A stretch of DNA of 64,000 bases. Source: Amycolatopsis vancoresmycina. GTDB taxonomy: Bacteria; Actinomycetota; Actinomycetes; Mycobacteriales; Pseudonocardiaceae. The stretch lies in the NCBI RefSeq assembly GCF_000716785.1, contig NZ_JNYY01000028.1:56748-120747 (forward strand), in the 5' to 3' direction. Positions 32,276-41,762 of this stretch are shown in pieces; position 1 is the stretch's first letter; each line of letters opens with the position of its first letter. The position numbers and the translations under genes are program-made. The notes beneath the pieces are model-generated. The model did not search any database, had not been told where the DNA came from, and saw only the letters and a program-made list of their open reading frames with translations.

Positions 32276-32875
32276 CTAGCGGTCGCCACCGACAATCCTG
32301 CCCTTGATCACGATCTTCGCCGCGTCCGTGGACTTCTTCACCACCAGGTCCACCGAGTAGCCGTGCTTCACGAAGACGCCGTCGAGCTGGAACGTGCCGT
32401 AGCCGTGCGCCTGGGTGAACAGCTGCTCCATCAGCTCCAGGCCCGTCGCCGGATCGGGCGCGACCGTCAGGCAGCGCAGGAGGAACTCGTCGGTCAGCCG
32501 CCGCGTCTGCTCGTGCAGGCCGACGTGCTCCGGGCCGTGCAGGCCCTCGGCGTAGAGGACGTTCATCCCGGCCCGGCGCTCGATGAGGTAGCGCGTGTAC
32601 GCGCCCGCCGCCGCGGCCAGGGCGTCCGCCGGGTCTTCGTGCTCTCCCGCCGCCGCGCCGACGCGGTCCGCCAGCTGGCACGCGATCGTGCCCGCCACCT
32701 CGGCGAGCAGGCTCTCCCGCGAGGCGAAGTGCCGGTACGGCGCGCCGGGGCTGACCTTCGCGCGCCGGGCGACCTCGGCGACCGAGAAGCCGGCCAGGCC
32801 CTGCTCCGCGATGAGGTCCAGGGAGACGCGCACGAGTTCGCCGCGGAGGTCGCCGTGGTGGTACTTGCCGCCCAT
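32276..32875 (-). CDS. TetR-family regulator
   Basis: The 199-residue TetR protein has a clear helix-turn-helix (SVAEVARRAKVSPGAPYRHF) and a TetR_C-type helical domain with GLHEQTRRLTDEFLL. The ATG at 32875 is used; an in-frame GTG lies at 32887. It is divergent from the zinc alcohol dehydrogenase, and the gap holds two copies of a palindromic operator. It probably represses both itself and the dehydrogenase. Confidence 0.85.
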   Translation of the reverse strand: MGGKYHHGDLRGELVRVSLDLIAEQGLAGFSVAEVARRAKVSPGAPYRHFASRESLLAEVAGTIACQLADRVGAAAGEHEDPADALAAAAGAYTRYLIERRAGMNVLYAEGLHGPEHVGLHEQTRRLTDEFLLRCLTVAPDPATGLELMEQLFTQAHGYGTFQLDGVFVKHGYSVDLVVKKSTDAAKIVIKGRIVGGDR

Positions 32876-32905
32876 GACCTGGATCACATCTCTCGTTCGA
32901 AATAT

Positions 32906-32946
32906 GTAAGAGGGCTCTTACGTAGGACATGTATGAGACCTCTTAC
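32906..32946. promoter_or_regulatory. Tandem TetR-type operator
   Basis: GTAAGAG-GG-CTCTTAC (32906-32921, perfect) and GTATGAG-AC-CTCTTAC (32931-32946, one mismatch) are 25 bp apart between the divergent TetR and alcohol dehydrogenase genes. The 25-bp offset would place two dimers on nearly opposite faces or side by side. Confidence 0.8.
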
Positions 32947-32975
32947 AACGACGGTACTTGAACTTGGAGGGTTCC

Positions 32976-34025
32976 ATGAGCACCACCACGCACGCCATCG
33001 CCGCTCCGGCGCCGGGCGCGCCGCTGGCGCCGACCACGATCGAGCGCCGTGACCTGCGTCCCGACGACGTGCTGATCGACATCGCCTACGCCGGCATCTG
33101 CCACAGCGACATCCACCAGGCCAAGGAGGACTGGGGCCAGGCGATCTTCCCGATGGTCCCGGGCCACGAGATCGCCGGCGTGGTCGCCGCGGTCGGCTCG
33201 GACGTCACGAAGTACCAGGTGGGCGACCGCGTCGGCGTCGGCTGCATGGTCGACTCCTGCGGCGAGTGCGAATACTGCCTGGCCGGCACCGAGCAGTTCT
33301 GCGTCAAGGGCAACGTCCAGACCTACAACGGCGTCGGCTTCGACGGCGAGAACACCTACGGCGGCTACAGCAACCAGATCGTCGTGAAGGACGCCTTCGT
33401 CTGCCGCATCCCCGAGGGCATCGACCTCGACGTCGCCGCGCCGCTGCTGTGCGCGGGCATCACCACCTACTCGCCGCTGCACCACTGGGGCGCCGGCCCG
33501 GGCAAGAAGGTCGCCGTGATCGGCCTCGGCGGCCTCGGCCACATGGGCGTCAAGATCGCCGCCGCGATGGGCGCCGAGGTGACCGTGCTGAGCCAGAGCC
33601 TCAAGAAGCAGGAGGACGGCCTCAAGCTGGGCGCTTCGGAGTACTACGCGACCAGCGACGAGTCGACGTTCGACGTCCTCAAGGGCAAGTTCGACGTCAT
33701 CCTCAACACCGTGTCGGCCAAGCTGCCGATCGACGCCTACCTGAGCCTGCTCAAGGTCGGCGGCGCGATGGTCAACGTCGGTGCGCCCGGCGAGCCGCTG
33801 AACTACAACGCCTTCTCGCTGCTCGGCGGCAACAAGGTGCTGGCGGGCTCGATGATCGGCGGCATCGCCGAGACCCAGGAGATGCTGGACTTCTGCGCGA
33901 AGCACGGCATCGGCGCGGAGATCGAGACGATCCCGGCGGACAAGGTCAACGAGGCCTACGAGCGCGTCGAGAACTCCGACGTCCGCTACCGCTTCGTCAT
34001 CGACGCGTCGACCATCGGCGCGTGA
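32976..34025 (+). CDS. Zinc-dependent alcohol dehydrogenase (CAD/YahK type)
   Basis: The 349-residue enzyme has a full zinc MDR pattern. The catalytic zinc is supplied by GICHSDIH and by His/Glu in PGHEIAGVV. The structural zinc is DSCGECEYCLAGTEQFC. A Rossmann motif VIGLGGLGHMGVKIA follows. It fits the cinnamyl-alcohol-dehydrogenase-like class, which reduces aldehydes with NADPH. The ATG at 32976 lies 30 bp after a tandem TetR operator. A 42-bp palindrome follows the stop and is probably the terminator. Confidence 0.9.
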   Translation: MSTTTHAIAAPAPGAPLAPTTIERRDLRPDDVLIDIAYAGICHSDIHQAKEDWGQAIFPMVPGHEIAGVVAAVGSDVTKYQVGDRVGVGCMVDSCGECEYCLAGTEQFCVKGNVQTYNGVGFDGENTYGGYSNQIVVKDAFVCRIPEGIDLDVAAPLLCAGITTYSPLHHWGAGPGKKVAVIGLGGLGHMGVKIAAAMGAEVTVLSQSLKKQEDGLKLGASEYYATSDESTFDVLKGKFDVILNTVSAKLPIDAYLSLLKVGGAMVNVGAPGEPLNYNAFSLLGGNKVLAGSMIGGIAETQEMLDFCAKHGIGAEIETIPADKVNEAYERVENSDVRYRFVIDASTIGA

Positions 34026-34030
34026 CCCCT

Positions 34031-34072
34031 CGTGAGTGTTTAGGCGGGTTCTAACCCGCCTAAACACTCACG
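34031..34072. terminator. Perfect 20-bp-arm palindrome (family 1, copy B)
   Basis: CGTGAGTGTTTAGGCGGGTT (34031-34050) and its exact inverse at 34053-34072 flank a 2-bp centre. It is placed between convergent adh and purU, where it can terminate both. Confidence 0.85.
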
Positions 34073-34079
34073 ACCGGCG

Positions 34080-34946
34080 TCAGAAGACCACGGTCCGGTT
34101 GCCGTGCACCAGGACGCGGTTCTCCAGGTGCCAGCGGAGGCCGCGGGCCAGGGTGACCTTCTCGATGTCGCGGCCCTTGCGGACCATGTCCTCCACCGAG
34201 TCGCCGTGGTCGACGCGGATGACGTCCTGCTCGATGATCGGGCCCGCGTCGAGGTCCGCCGTCACGTAGTGGCAGGTCGCGCCGACCAGCTTCACCCCGC
34301 GGGTGTGGGCCTGGTGGTACGGCTTCGCGCCGATGAACGACGGCAGGAAGCTGTGGTGGATGTTGATCGCCCGGCCGGCCCACTCGCGGCACAGGTCCGC
34401 GGGCAGGATCTGCATGAACCGGGCCAGCACCACCGCGTGCGGGTCGTGCTCGTCGACCAGCTTCCGGACCTGCTCGAACGCCGCTGCCTTGTCCCCGGCC
34501 GGGAACGGCACGTGGTGGAACGGGATGCCGTGCGCGCGGGTGATGTCGGCGAGCGAGTCGTGGTTGCCGATCACCGCGGCGACGTCGACGTCGAGTTCCC
34601 CGGAGGCGACCCGGCCGAGCAGGTCGTACAGGCAGTGCCCGGCCTTGGAGACGAGGATCACCGCGCGGCGCCGCTCGCCGGTGTCGCTGACCTGCCAGCT
34701 CGACTCGGCGGACAGCTCCCCGGCCACCTCGCCGAACCGGGCGCGCAGCTCGGCGGCGTCGAACGGCAGCGAGTCGGCCCGGACCACCTGGCGGGTGAAG
34801 AACCAGCCCGTGTCCGGGTCGGTGTGGTAGGCCGCCTCGACGATCCAGCCGCCGTGCTCGGCGAGGAACCCGGAGATCCGGGCGATGATGCCGGTGCGGT
34901 CGGGGCAGCCGAAGGTGATGACGTAGCGGCGTTCGGGAGCGGTCAC
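34080..34946 (-). CDS. purU: Formyltetrahydrofolate deformylase
   Basis: The 288-residue PurU has an N-terminal ACT domain (YVITFGCPDRTGIIARISGFL) and a formyltransferase-like domain with GNHDSL, INIHHSFLPSFIGAKPYHQA and GATCHYVTADLDAGPIIEQD. The Asn, His and Asp of these motifs form the active site. It releases formate from 10-formyl-THF, balancing one-carbon pools for purine synthesis. The ATG is at 34944-34946. Length and motifs match the family fully. Confidence 0.93.
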   Translation of the reverse strand: MTAPERRYVITFGCPDRTGIIARISGFLAEHGGWIVEAAYHTDPDTGWFFTRQVVRADSLPFDAAELRARFGEVAGELSAESSWQVSDTGERRRAVILVSKAGHCLYDLLGRVASGELDVDVAAVIGNHDSLADITRAHGIPFHHVPFPAGDKAAAFEQVRKLVDEHDPHAVVLARFMQILPADLCREWAGRAINIHHSFLPSFIGAKPYHQAHTRGVKLVGATCHYVTADLDAGPIIEQDVIRVDHGDSVEDMVRKGRDIEKVTLARGLRWHLENRVLVHGNRTVVF

Positions 34947-34969
34947 CCGGGCATTCTCCCCCGCGCAGG

Positions 34970-35257
34970 TCAGAGCGCCGGGAGGTGGGCGGGTCCCCGG
35001 TGTCGCGAATGACTCATTCGGGACCTCCGGCGTCCCGAATGAGTCATTCGCGACGTTTCGGTCCGCTGCTGCACCTGGCTGAACCCGGCACCCGGCCGGT
35101 CCAGCACCAGGCCGATGGCTGCGCAGTGCACGGAAGCGATGTGCGTCACCAGGTCATGGACAGTCCACTTCGGACAGTTCGGCACCGGCGCCGCCGGCCC
35201 GGCCGCCAGCGCCGCCCGCTTCAGCGCGTCGGCGTGGACGTCGATCGCTTCGAGCAT
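34970..35257 (-). pseudogene. Truncated maleylpyruvate-isomerase N-domain remnant
   Basis: The first 65 or so residues (MLEAIDVHADALKRAALAAG ... WTVHDLVTHIASVH) match the start of the mycothiol maleylpyruvate isomerase N-terminal domain, with the metal-binding His in THIASVH. Intact members are three or more times longer. The frame then enters a 53-bp palindromic repeat and codes SRMTHSGRRRSRMSHSRH from it before stopping. The gene has probably been cut short by insertion of or replacement with the palindrome. Confidence 0.6.
35002..35054. repeat. 23-bp-arm palindrome (family 2, copy A)
   Basis: GTCGCGAATGACTCATTCGG.. (35002-35024) and its exact inverse (35032-35054) flank a 7-bp centre. It is the first of three copies in the window; the others are at 51449 and 53305. 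It interrupts the 3' part of the maleylpyruvate-isomerase remnant. Confidence 0.85.
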
Positions 35258-35855
35258 GCGCCGACCGTAGCCGCCGTCCGGCCTCGATGGCGAACACCAG
35301 GCCCAGGCCCAGGCTGAACGACAGCAGCAGGCCCTTGGCCGGCTCCTCGGCGAAGGCGGTTCCGCCCGCGAGACCGATCAGCACGCTGTACACCGCCCAA
35401 ATCGCCGCGCCCGCGGCGTCGAGCGGCACGAACCGGCGCAGCGGGTAGCCGAGGCTGCCGTTGGCGAGCGCGCTGGCGACGCGGCCGCCGGGCAGGTAGC
35501 GGGCCGCGATGATCAGCAGCCCGCCGTTGCGGTGCACCTGGTCACGCGCCCATTCGTACCGACGGTGGCCCTCCGGTCCCCGCTGCAGCCGCGCGATCGC
35601 CCGCGGCCCCGCGGACCGGCCGACGGCGTACCCGAGGCAGTCACCGGCCCACGCGCCGACGGCCGCGACGGCGGCGAGCAGGGTCAGCCGCGCGGGATCG
35701 GGTCCGAGCAGGACGGCGACGGTGACGACAGTGGTCTCGCTGGGCATGAAGGGCAGCAGCGCGTCCAACCCGGACACGGCGAAGACGAGCACCCACAGCC
35801 ACGGCGAACCGAGCGCATCGCGCAGCAGCTCGGTGACGTGCCCCAGGAGTTCCAC
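35154..35855 (-). CDS. DedA-family membrane protein
   Basis: The protein has the DedA features: DALLPFMPSETTVV with the conserved acidic position, GDCLGYAVGRSAGPRAI and GGLLIIAARYLPGGRVASAL (the conserved FxRY-like and G-rich motif). DedA proteins are membrane lipid or drug transport-associated proteins of the SNARE-assoc superfamily. The last 35 residues overlap the remnant gene downstream and are low complexity, so the true C-terminus may be near residue 200. The GTG at 35855 begins MELLGHV. Confidence 0.8.
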   Translation of the reverse strand: MELLGHVTELLRDALGSPWLWVLVFAVSGLDALLPFMPSETTVVTVAVLLGPDPARLTLLAAVAAVGAWAGDCLGYAVGRSAGPRAIARLQRGPEGHRRYEWARDQVHRNGGLLIIAARYLPGGRVASALANGSLGYPLRRFVPLDAAGAAIWAVYSVLIGLAGGTAFAEEPAKGLLLSFSLGLGLVFAIEAGRRLRSAHARSDRRPRRRAEAGGAGGRAGGAGAELSEVDCP

Positions 35856-35918
35856 GGCTCAATGGTGATCACCGAAGGTCACTTCGGGGTGACGCAGCGG
35901 GGGTGACCCGGTGAACGT

Positions 35919-36719
35919 TCAGGCGGGGGCGACCGACGCCCACGGCACTGTCAGCTCACCCAGCCGGATCCGCGACGGCGGGCCCAGCACCGGCCGGCCC
36001 CGCGCGGCCAGCAGCCGGACCGTTTCGAGCCACCGCGACCGCACGCCGAACGCCTGGTGCGGGGCCGCCGTCGCCCAGCAGGTGTCCAGCTCGGACAGCA
36101 GCGCGTGGACGCGTTCACCGGGGACGTTCCGGTGGATCAGCGCCTTCGGCAGCCGCTCGGCGATCGTCGACGGGCGGTCCAGCCCGGCCAGGCGCATCGA
36201 CAGCGTCAGCGACACCGGGCCGGCCCGGGACACCAGCACCCACGTCGCCAGCCGGCCGATCTCGTCGCACGTGCCCTCCACCAGGAGACCCTCGGGGGGC
36301 ATCGAATCCAGCACCAGGTTCCACGCGCCCGCGACCTCGTCCTCCGCGTACTGCCGGAGCACGTTGAACGCCCGCACCAGCACCGGCCGCGTCCCGGCCA
36401 GCTCGAACCCGCCGCGGCGGAAGTCCAGAAAGGGCGGCGACGCGGCGGGCAGCGCAGCAGCCACGCGAGAAGGGTCCAGCTCCAGGCCCAGCACCCGGAC
36501 GTCCGGGCGGACCCGCCGCAGCCAGCGCGCCAGCTCGACCGTCGTGACCGGGGAGGCGCCGTAGCCGAGGTCGACGACCAACGGGGACGCCGCCGCGCGC
36601 AGCAGCCGGGACGTCGGCGGCGCGGCCGCGATCCACCGGTCGACCCGGCGCAGGCGGTTGGGGTTGGTGGTGCCGCGGGTCGGCGCGCCGACCGGGGTCA
36701 GGTTGCGTCGGTCAGCCAC
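35919..36719 (-). CDS. SAM-dependent methyltransferase-like protein
   Basis: The 266-residue protein has VVDLGYGASPVTTVELARWL as a motif-I-like segment, then VLGLELDPSRVAAA, which together suggest a class I SAM fold. The remainder shows no family motif I can name. The GTG at 36719 overlaps the DUF2505 stop by 22 bp, so the two form a minus-strand unit. Substrate unknown. Confidence 0.7.
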   Translation of the reverse strand: MADRRNLTPVGAPTRGTTNPNRLRRVDRWIAAAPPTSRLLRAAASPLVVDLGYGASPVTTVELARWLRRVRPDVRVLGLELDPSRVAAALPAASPPFLDFRRGGFELAGTRPVLVRAFNVLRQYAEDEVAGAWNLVLDSMPPEGLLVEGTCDEIGRLATWVLVSRAGPVSLTLSMRLAGLDRPSTIAERLPKALIHRNVPGERVHALLSELDTCWATAAPHQAFGVRSRWLETVRLLAARGRPVLGPPSRIRLGELTVPWASVAPA

Positions 36720-37204
36720 TTCGCGGTGAATTCGGCTTCGCGCTCCAGCAGCTTCGTGACCTGCTCGGCGATCACGCTCTCCAGCTTCCCGCCGAACAGC
36801 GGGATCCGGACCGTCACCTCGCCGCTGGTCCGGTGCACAGTCTTGTCGCCGTTGGCCAGCAACGCCGTCCGCGCGCTGATCTCGCCCGGGACGCCGCCGA
36901 CCTCGACGGACGCGTTGCCCTGGTGACCGGTCCCGTCGTTGCTGACGCGCCAGGTCTGCGTGCGCGTCACCACCAGGTCGCCCTTGTGCAGCGTCCGCAC
37001 CGCCTGCGGCAGCTTGTCCGCGCTGATGCCCTGCCGCAGCTGGTAGCGCAGGTCCGTGCCCGACACCTCGTACGCCAGCAGCGCCGCGCCGTGGCCGCCG
37101 ATCTCCTCCAGGCGGGCCCGCAGCGCGTCCTCGCCGGCGACGGCCGCGTACGTGGACGCGACGTCGGCGGCGAACTCGGCGCGGTGCTCGATCCGGGATC
37201 CCAT
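36698..37204 (-). CDS. DUF2505 family protein (Rv0481c-like)
   Basis: The 168-residue protein matches DUF2505, a START/SRPBCC-like family (RIEHRAEFAADVASTYAAV at the start, VTVRIPLFGGKLESVIAEQVTKLLEREAEFTAKWL at the end). The M. tuberculosis homologue Rv0481c is also divergent from murB. The ATG at 37202-37204 lies 24 bp from the murB start. No function is known. Confidence 0.8.
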   Translation of the reverse strand: MGSRIEHRAEFAADVASTYAAVAGEDALRARLEEIGGHGAALLAYEVSGTDLRYQLRQGISADKLPQAVRTLHKGDLVVTRTQTWRVSNDGTGHQGNASVEVGGVPGEISARTALLANGDKTVHRTSGEVTVRIPLFGGKLESVIAEQVTKLLEREAEFTAKWLTDAT

Positions 37205-37228
37205 GAGCCGGACAGTACCGTCAGACGC

Positions 37229-38284
<1,056 letters not shown>

Positions 38285-38318
38285 GTCAAACCGGGCAACC
38301 CATCCGTGTCTGATACGT

Positions 38319-38332
38319 CTTTGTCGACAAAG
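38319..38332. promoter_or_regulatory. 14-bp palindrome upstream of L,D-transpeptidase
   Basis: CTTTGTCGACAAAG is a perfect palindrome about 110 bp upstream of the lipoprotein start. It is AT-richer than its surroundings and so stands out. Candidate operator; binder unknown. Confidence 0.5.
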
Positions 38333-38441
38333 TGTCGCCACCTGATCGGCTGGTCTTGACCGGCCGGCGGGTAACGTCGGCCGGGCGACCAGCGCTAAAG
38401 GCGTGTGCCCGCTGGTCGGCGGGGGATTTCGGGAGGTTGCG

Positions 38442-39620
38442 GTGATCGAACGGCGTACGGTGTTCAAGGCCGCTTTGGCGGCTGGGGCCGCACTGGTCGC
38501 CGCCGCGTGTTCGAGCACGAACGACGGCACCGCGCTGCCCACCGGCGCGGCCGGCGCCGACGGCGAGGGTGGCGCGCAGCCTGTGGCGAAGATCACGGCC
38601 GAGCCCGCCGCGAACGCCAAGGACGTCCCGGTGCTCACGCCCGCCGTGCTGAAGGTCGCCGACGGCAAGCTCACCGAGTGCAAGCTGAGCGCCGACGGCG
38701 GCAAGGACGTCAAGGGCGACCTCTCGCCCGACGGCCTCACCTGGACCAGCTCCGAGTCGCTCGGCTACGGCAAGACCTACACCTACTCGGCCAAGGCCAC
38801 CGGCAGCGACGGCAAGCCGGTCGAGTTCAAGGGCAGCTTCACCACGCTCAACCCGGCCACGCAGGTGCGCGCCACGCTCAACCCGGCCGACAACCAGACC
38901 GTCGGCGTGGCCATGCCGATCAGCGTCAAGTTCGCCTCGGCGGTCAAGGACCGCAAAGCGGTCGAGAAGGCCCTGACCGTGAAGACGGACAAGAAGATCG
39001 AGGGCGCGTGGGGCTGGCTCTCCGACCGGCAGGTCGACTACCGGCCGAAGGAGTACTGGCCGGAGAACATCACCGTGAACGTCGAGGCGAAGCTCTACGG
39101 CGTCGACCTGGGCGGCGGCGCGTACGGCAAGGCCGACGTCACCACGAAGTTCAAGATCGGCCGCAACCAGGTGGTCAAGGTCAACACCCCGGACCACCAG
39201 ATGCACGTCTACCGCGGCGGCTCGCAAGTCAAGAGCTACCCCTGCGCGAACGGCCTGGACGCCGAGGTCGACCGCAACACCCCGAACGGCACCTACATCA
39301 TCATGACCAAGGAGCCGACGGCCGTCTTCGACAACGCCCGCTACGGCTACACGAACGTCAACAAGAAGTGGGCCTGCCGGTTCTCCAACCACGGCGAGTA
39401 CATCCACGAGAACCAGGACAACGCGGCCAACATCGGGAAGAACAACAACTCCCACGGCTGCGTCAACCTCCTCGAGGCCGACGCCAAGGACTACTTCGAC
39501 TCGGCGATGATCGGCGACCCGGTCGAGATCACCGGCTCGAAGCTGTCCCCGCCGATGAACTCGGACGTCAAGGACTGGAACTTCAGCTGGTCGGCCTGGC
39601 AAGGGCTGGGTGCGAAGTAA
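38442..39620 (+). CDS. Lipoprotein L,D-transpeptidase (Rv0483/LprQ-like)
   Basis: The 392-residue protein has a signal peptide with a twin-Arg-like start (ERRTVFKAA) and a lipobox (VAAACSS). Two Ig-like domains follow, and a C-terminal YkuD catalytic domain. The catalytic motif SHGCVN places Cys at about residue 340, with the conserved upstream His in YIHEN. It should make 3-3 cross-links in peptidoglycan, outside the membrane. The GTG at 38442 follows GGGAGGTT. It follows murB as in mycobacteria. Confidence 0.9.
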   Translation: MIERRTVFKAALAAGAALVAAACSSTNDGTALPTGAAGADGEGGAQPVAKITAEPAANAKDVPVLTPAVLKVADGKLTECKLSADGGKDVKGDLSPDGLTWTSSESLGYGKTYTYSAKATGSDGKPVEFKGSFTTLNPATQVRATLNPADNQTVGVAMPISVKFASAVKDRKAVEKALTVKTDKKIEGAWGWLSDRQVDYRPKEYWPENITVNVEAKLYGVDLGGGAYGKADVTTKFKIGRNQVVKVNTPDHQMHVYRGGSQVKSYPCANGLDAEVDRNTPNGTYIIMTKEPTAVFDNARYGYTNVNKKWACRFSNHGEYIHENQDNAANIGKNNNSHGCVNLLEADAKDYFDSAMIGDPVEITGSKLSPPMNSDVKDWNFSWSAWQGLGAK

Positions 39621-39623
39621 CCC

Positions 39624-40439
39624 GTGCGCACCGAAGTCGTCGGGCACGGCGGGGTCCGGCTCGGCCTGCGGGTCGAAGGTACCGGGAACAGCAGGCCGAT
39701 CGTGTTCGTGCACGGCTGGGCGCAGTCGGGCGGCTGCTGGGCCGCGCAGCTCGCCGATCCCGCGCTGACCGAGCGGTTCCGGCTGGTCGCCGTCGACCTC
39801 CGCGGGCACGGCGCCTCCGACGTCCCCGCCGCGGGCTACGACGACCCGCGGGTCTGGGCGGACGACCTCGCCGCGGTGCTCGACTTCGCCGGCCCGGACG
39901 CGATCGTCGTCGCCTGGTCCTACGGCGGCCTGGTGCTGACCGACCACATCCGCGTGCACGGCACCGCACGCCTGCGCGGGATCGTGCTGGTGGGCGCCAT
40001 CACCGAGATCGGCCGCGACCGGCCGGGCGGGCGCGTCGGCGCGCTGATGCGCGAGCACATGCGGGCGATGCTCGCGGACGACCCGGACATCGCGGTCCCG
40101 GCGCTCACCGCGTTCAGCCGCGGCATGGTGGCCGGTCCGGTGCCCGGCGCGCAGGTCCAGGCGCTGCTCGGCGCGTCGCTGAGCGTGCCGCCGCCGGTCC
40201 GCTCGGCCCTGTTCCGCCGGGACGCCGGCAACGAGGACGTGCTGGCCGCGATCGACGTCCCGGCCCTGGTCGTGCACGGCACGGCCGACCGCGTGATCGA
40301 GCCCTCGGCGGCCGAACACACCATCGGGAAGATTCCGGGTGCCACCGGGCGTTGGTTCGTTGACGGGGGCCACGCGCCCTTCGCCGAGTCCGCGGCCGAG
40401 TTCGACGCGGTGCTCCGGCAGTTCGCCGAGGAATGCTGA
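39624..40439 (+). CDS. Alpha/beta hydrolase
   Basis: The 271-residue hydrolase has FVHGWAQSGGCW (oxyanion region), VDLRGHGASDVP, the nucleophile elbow VAWSYGGLV (Ser), a HGTADRVIEP acid region and GGHAPFAE (His). It is a serine hydrolase, unlike the Asp-nucleophile enzyme at 2230-3084. The substrate is not evident. The GTG start is 3 bp after the transpeptidase stop, and mshA follows by 18 bp, so it may be co-transcribed with either. Confidence 0.8.
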   Translation: MRTEVVGHGGVRLGLRVEGTGNSRPIVFVHGWAQSGGCWAAQLADPALTERFRLVAVDLRGHGASDVPAAGYDDPRVWADDLAAVLDFAGPDAIVVAWSYGGLVLTDHIRVHGTARLRGIVLVGAITEIGRDRPGGRVGALMREHMRAMLADDPDIAVPALTAFSRGMVAGPVPGAQVQALLGASLSVPPPVRSALFRRDAGNEDVLAAIDVPALVVHGTADRVIEPSAAEHTIGKIPGATGRWFVDGGHAPFAESAAEFDAVLRQFAEEC

Positions 40440-40457
40440 AGCAGGAGACGTGACCAG

Positions 40458-41762
40458 GTGACCAGCAACATCCGAAGGTTCCGCGCTGCGCCGCGCCGGA
40501 TCGCGGTGCTGTCCGTGCACACCTCGCCACTGGAGCAGCCCGGGACGGGCGACGCCGGCGGGCTGAACGTCTACGTCAGCCAGACCGCGACCGAGATGGC
40601 CCGCCGCGGCGTCGAGGTCGAGGTGTTCACCCGCGCGACCGCGTCCGGCCAGCCGCCGGTGGCCGAGCTGGCCCCCGGGGTGACCGTGCGGCACGTGCAG
40701 GCCGGCCCGTTCGAGCCGCTGGGCCGCGACGAACTGCCCGCGCAGCTGTGCGCGTTCACCTCCGGCGTACTGCGGACCGAGGCCTTCCACGAGCCCGGTC
40801 ACTACGACCTCATCCACTCGCACTACTGGCTCTCGGGCCAGGTCGGCTGGCTCGCCCGCGACCGGTGGTCGGTGCCGCTCGTGCACACCGCGCACACGCT
40901 GGCGAAGGTGAAGAACGCCGCGCTCGCCGAGGGCGACAAGCCCGAGCCGCGCGTCCGCGTGATCGGCGAGGAGCAGGTGGTCGCCGAGGCCGACCGGCTG
41001 GTCGCCAACACCGCCGTCGAAGCCCGCCAGCTCATCGAGCTCTACGACGCCGAGCCGCACGCGGTGCACGCCGTGCCGCCGGGCGTCGACCTCGAACGCT
41101 TCACCCCGGGCTCCCAGTCCCTCGCCCGCGCCGAACTCGGCCTGGCCGACGACGACGTCGTGCTCGCCTTCGCCGGCCGGATCCAGCCGCTGAAGGCGCC
41201 GGACGTGCTGCTGCACGCCGCGGCCGCGATGCTGCGCCGCCGCCCCGAGCTGGCCTCGCGCCTGGTCGTGCTGGTCGTCGGCGGGCCGTCGGGAACCGGG
41301 CTGGAGCAGCCGCAGGCCCTGCGCGAGCTGGCCGTTTCGCTGGGCATCGAGCGGCAGGTCCGGTTCCTGCCGCCGCAGCCGGGCGAGCGGCTCGCCCGGG
41401 TGTTCCGCGCCGCCGACGTCGTCGCGGTGCCGAGCTACAACGAGTCGTTCGGCCTGGTCGCCCTCGAAGCGCAGGCGTGCGGGACGCCGGTGGTCGCGGC
41501 CGAGGTCGGCGGGCTCCCGGTGGCGGTGCCGCACGGCGTCTCCGGGCTGCTGGTGCCCGGGCACGGCGCCGACGAGTGGGCCGACGCGCTGGCCGCCGTC
41601 GCGCTGCGCCCGGACCGGCGTGCCGAACTCGCCGCCAACGCCGTCGTGCACGCGCGCCGGTTCTCCTGGCGCCGTACGACGGATGCGCTGCTGGACATCT
41701 ATGCTCAGGCCACGAGCGCGTTCCGGAACGCGCTGGACCTGCGCGCGGAGGTGGCGGTGTGA
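40458..41762 (+). CDS. mshA: D-inositol-3-phosphate glycosyltransferase
   Basis: This 434-residue GT4 glycosyltransferase carries the N-terminal MshA pattern HTSPLEQPGTGDAGGLNVYV, LIHSHYWLSGQVGWL, a mid-protein FAGRIQPLKAPDVLL and the donor-binding PSYNESFGLVALEAQACGTPVVAAEVGG. It catalyses the first step of mycothiol synthesis, joining UDP-GlcNAc with inositol-3-phosphate. The GTG at 40458 gives VTSNIRRF. It overlaps the YbjN-like gene by 4 bp (GTGA), matching Rv0486-Rv0487. Function and assignment are solid. Confidence 0.95.
   Translation: MTSNIRRFRAAPRRIAVLSVHTSPLEQPGTGDAGGLNVYVSQTATEMARRGVEVEVFTRATASGQPPVAELAPGVTVRHVQAGPFEPLGRDELPAQLCAFTSGVLRTEAFHEPGHYDLIHSHYWLSGQVGWLARDRWSVPLVHTAHTLAKVKNAALAEGDKPEPRVRVIGEEQVVAEADRLVANTAVEARQLIELYDAEPHAVHAVPPGVDLERFTPGSQSLARAELGLADDDVVLAFAGRIQPLKAPDVLLHAAAAMLRRRPELASRLVVLVVGGPSGTGLEQPQALRELAVSLGIERQVRFLPPQPGERLARVFRAADVVAVPSYNESFGLVALEAQACGTPVVAAEVGGLPVAVPHGVSGLLVPGHGADEWADALAAVALRPDRRAELAANAVVHARRFSWRRTTDALLDIYAQATSAFRNALDLRAEVAV

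Noticed and set aside
38356..38377. Sigma-70-type promoter TTGACC/TAACGT before the L,D-transpeptidase
   Set aside because: The spacing between the hexamers is only 10 bp, too short for a normal promoter.
38286..41651. 1121-residue minus-strand open frame
   Set aside because: It is antisense to the L,D-transpeptidase, hydrolase and mshA genes, has Arg/His/Val-rich composition and no domains; a high-GC shadow frame.
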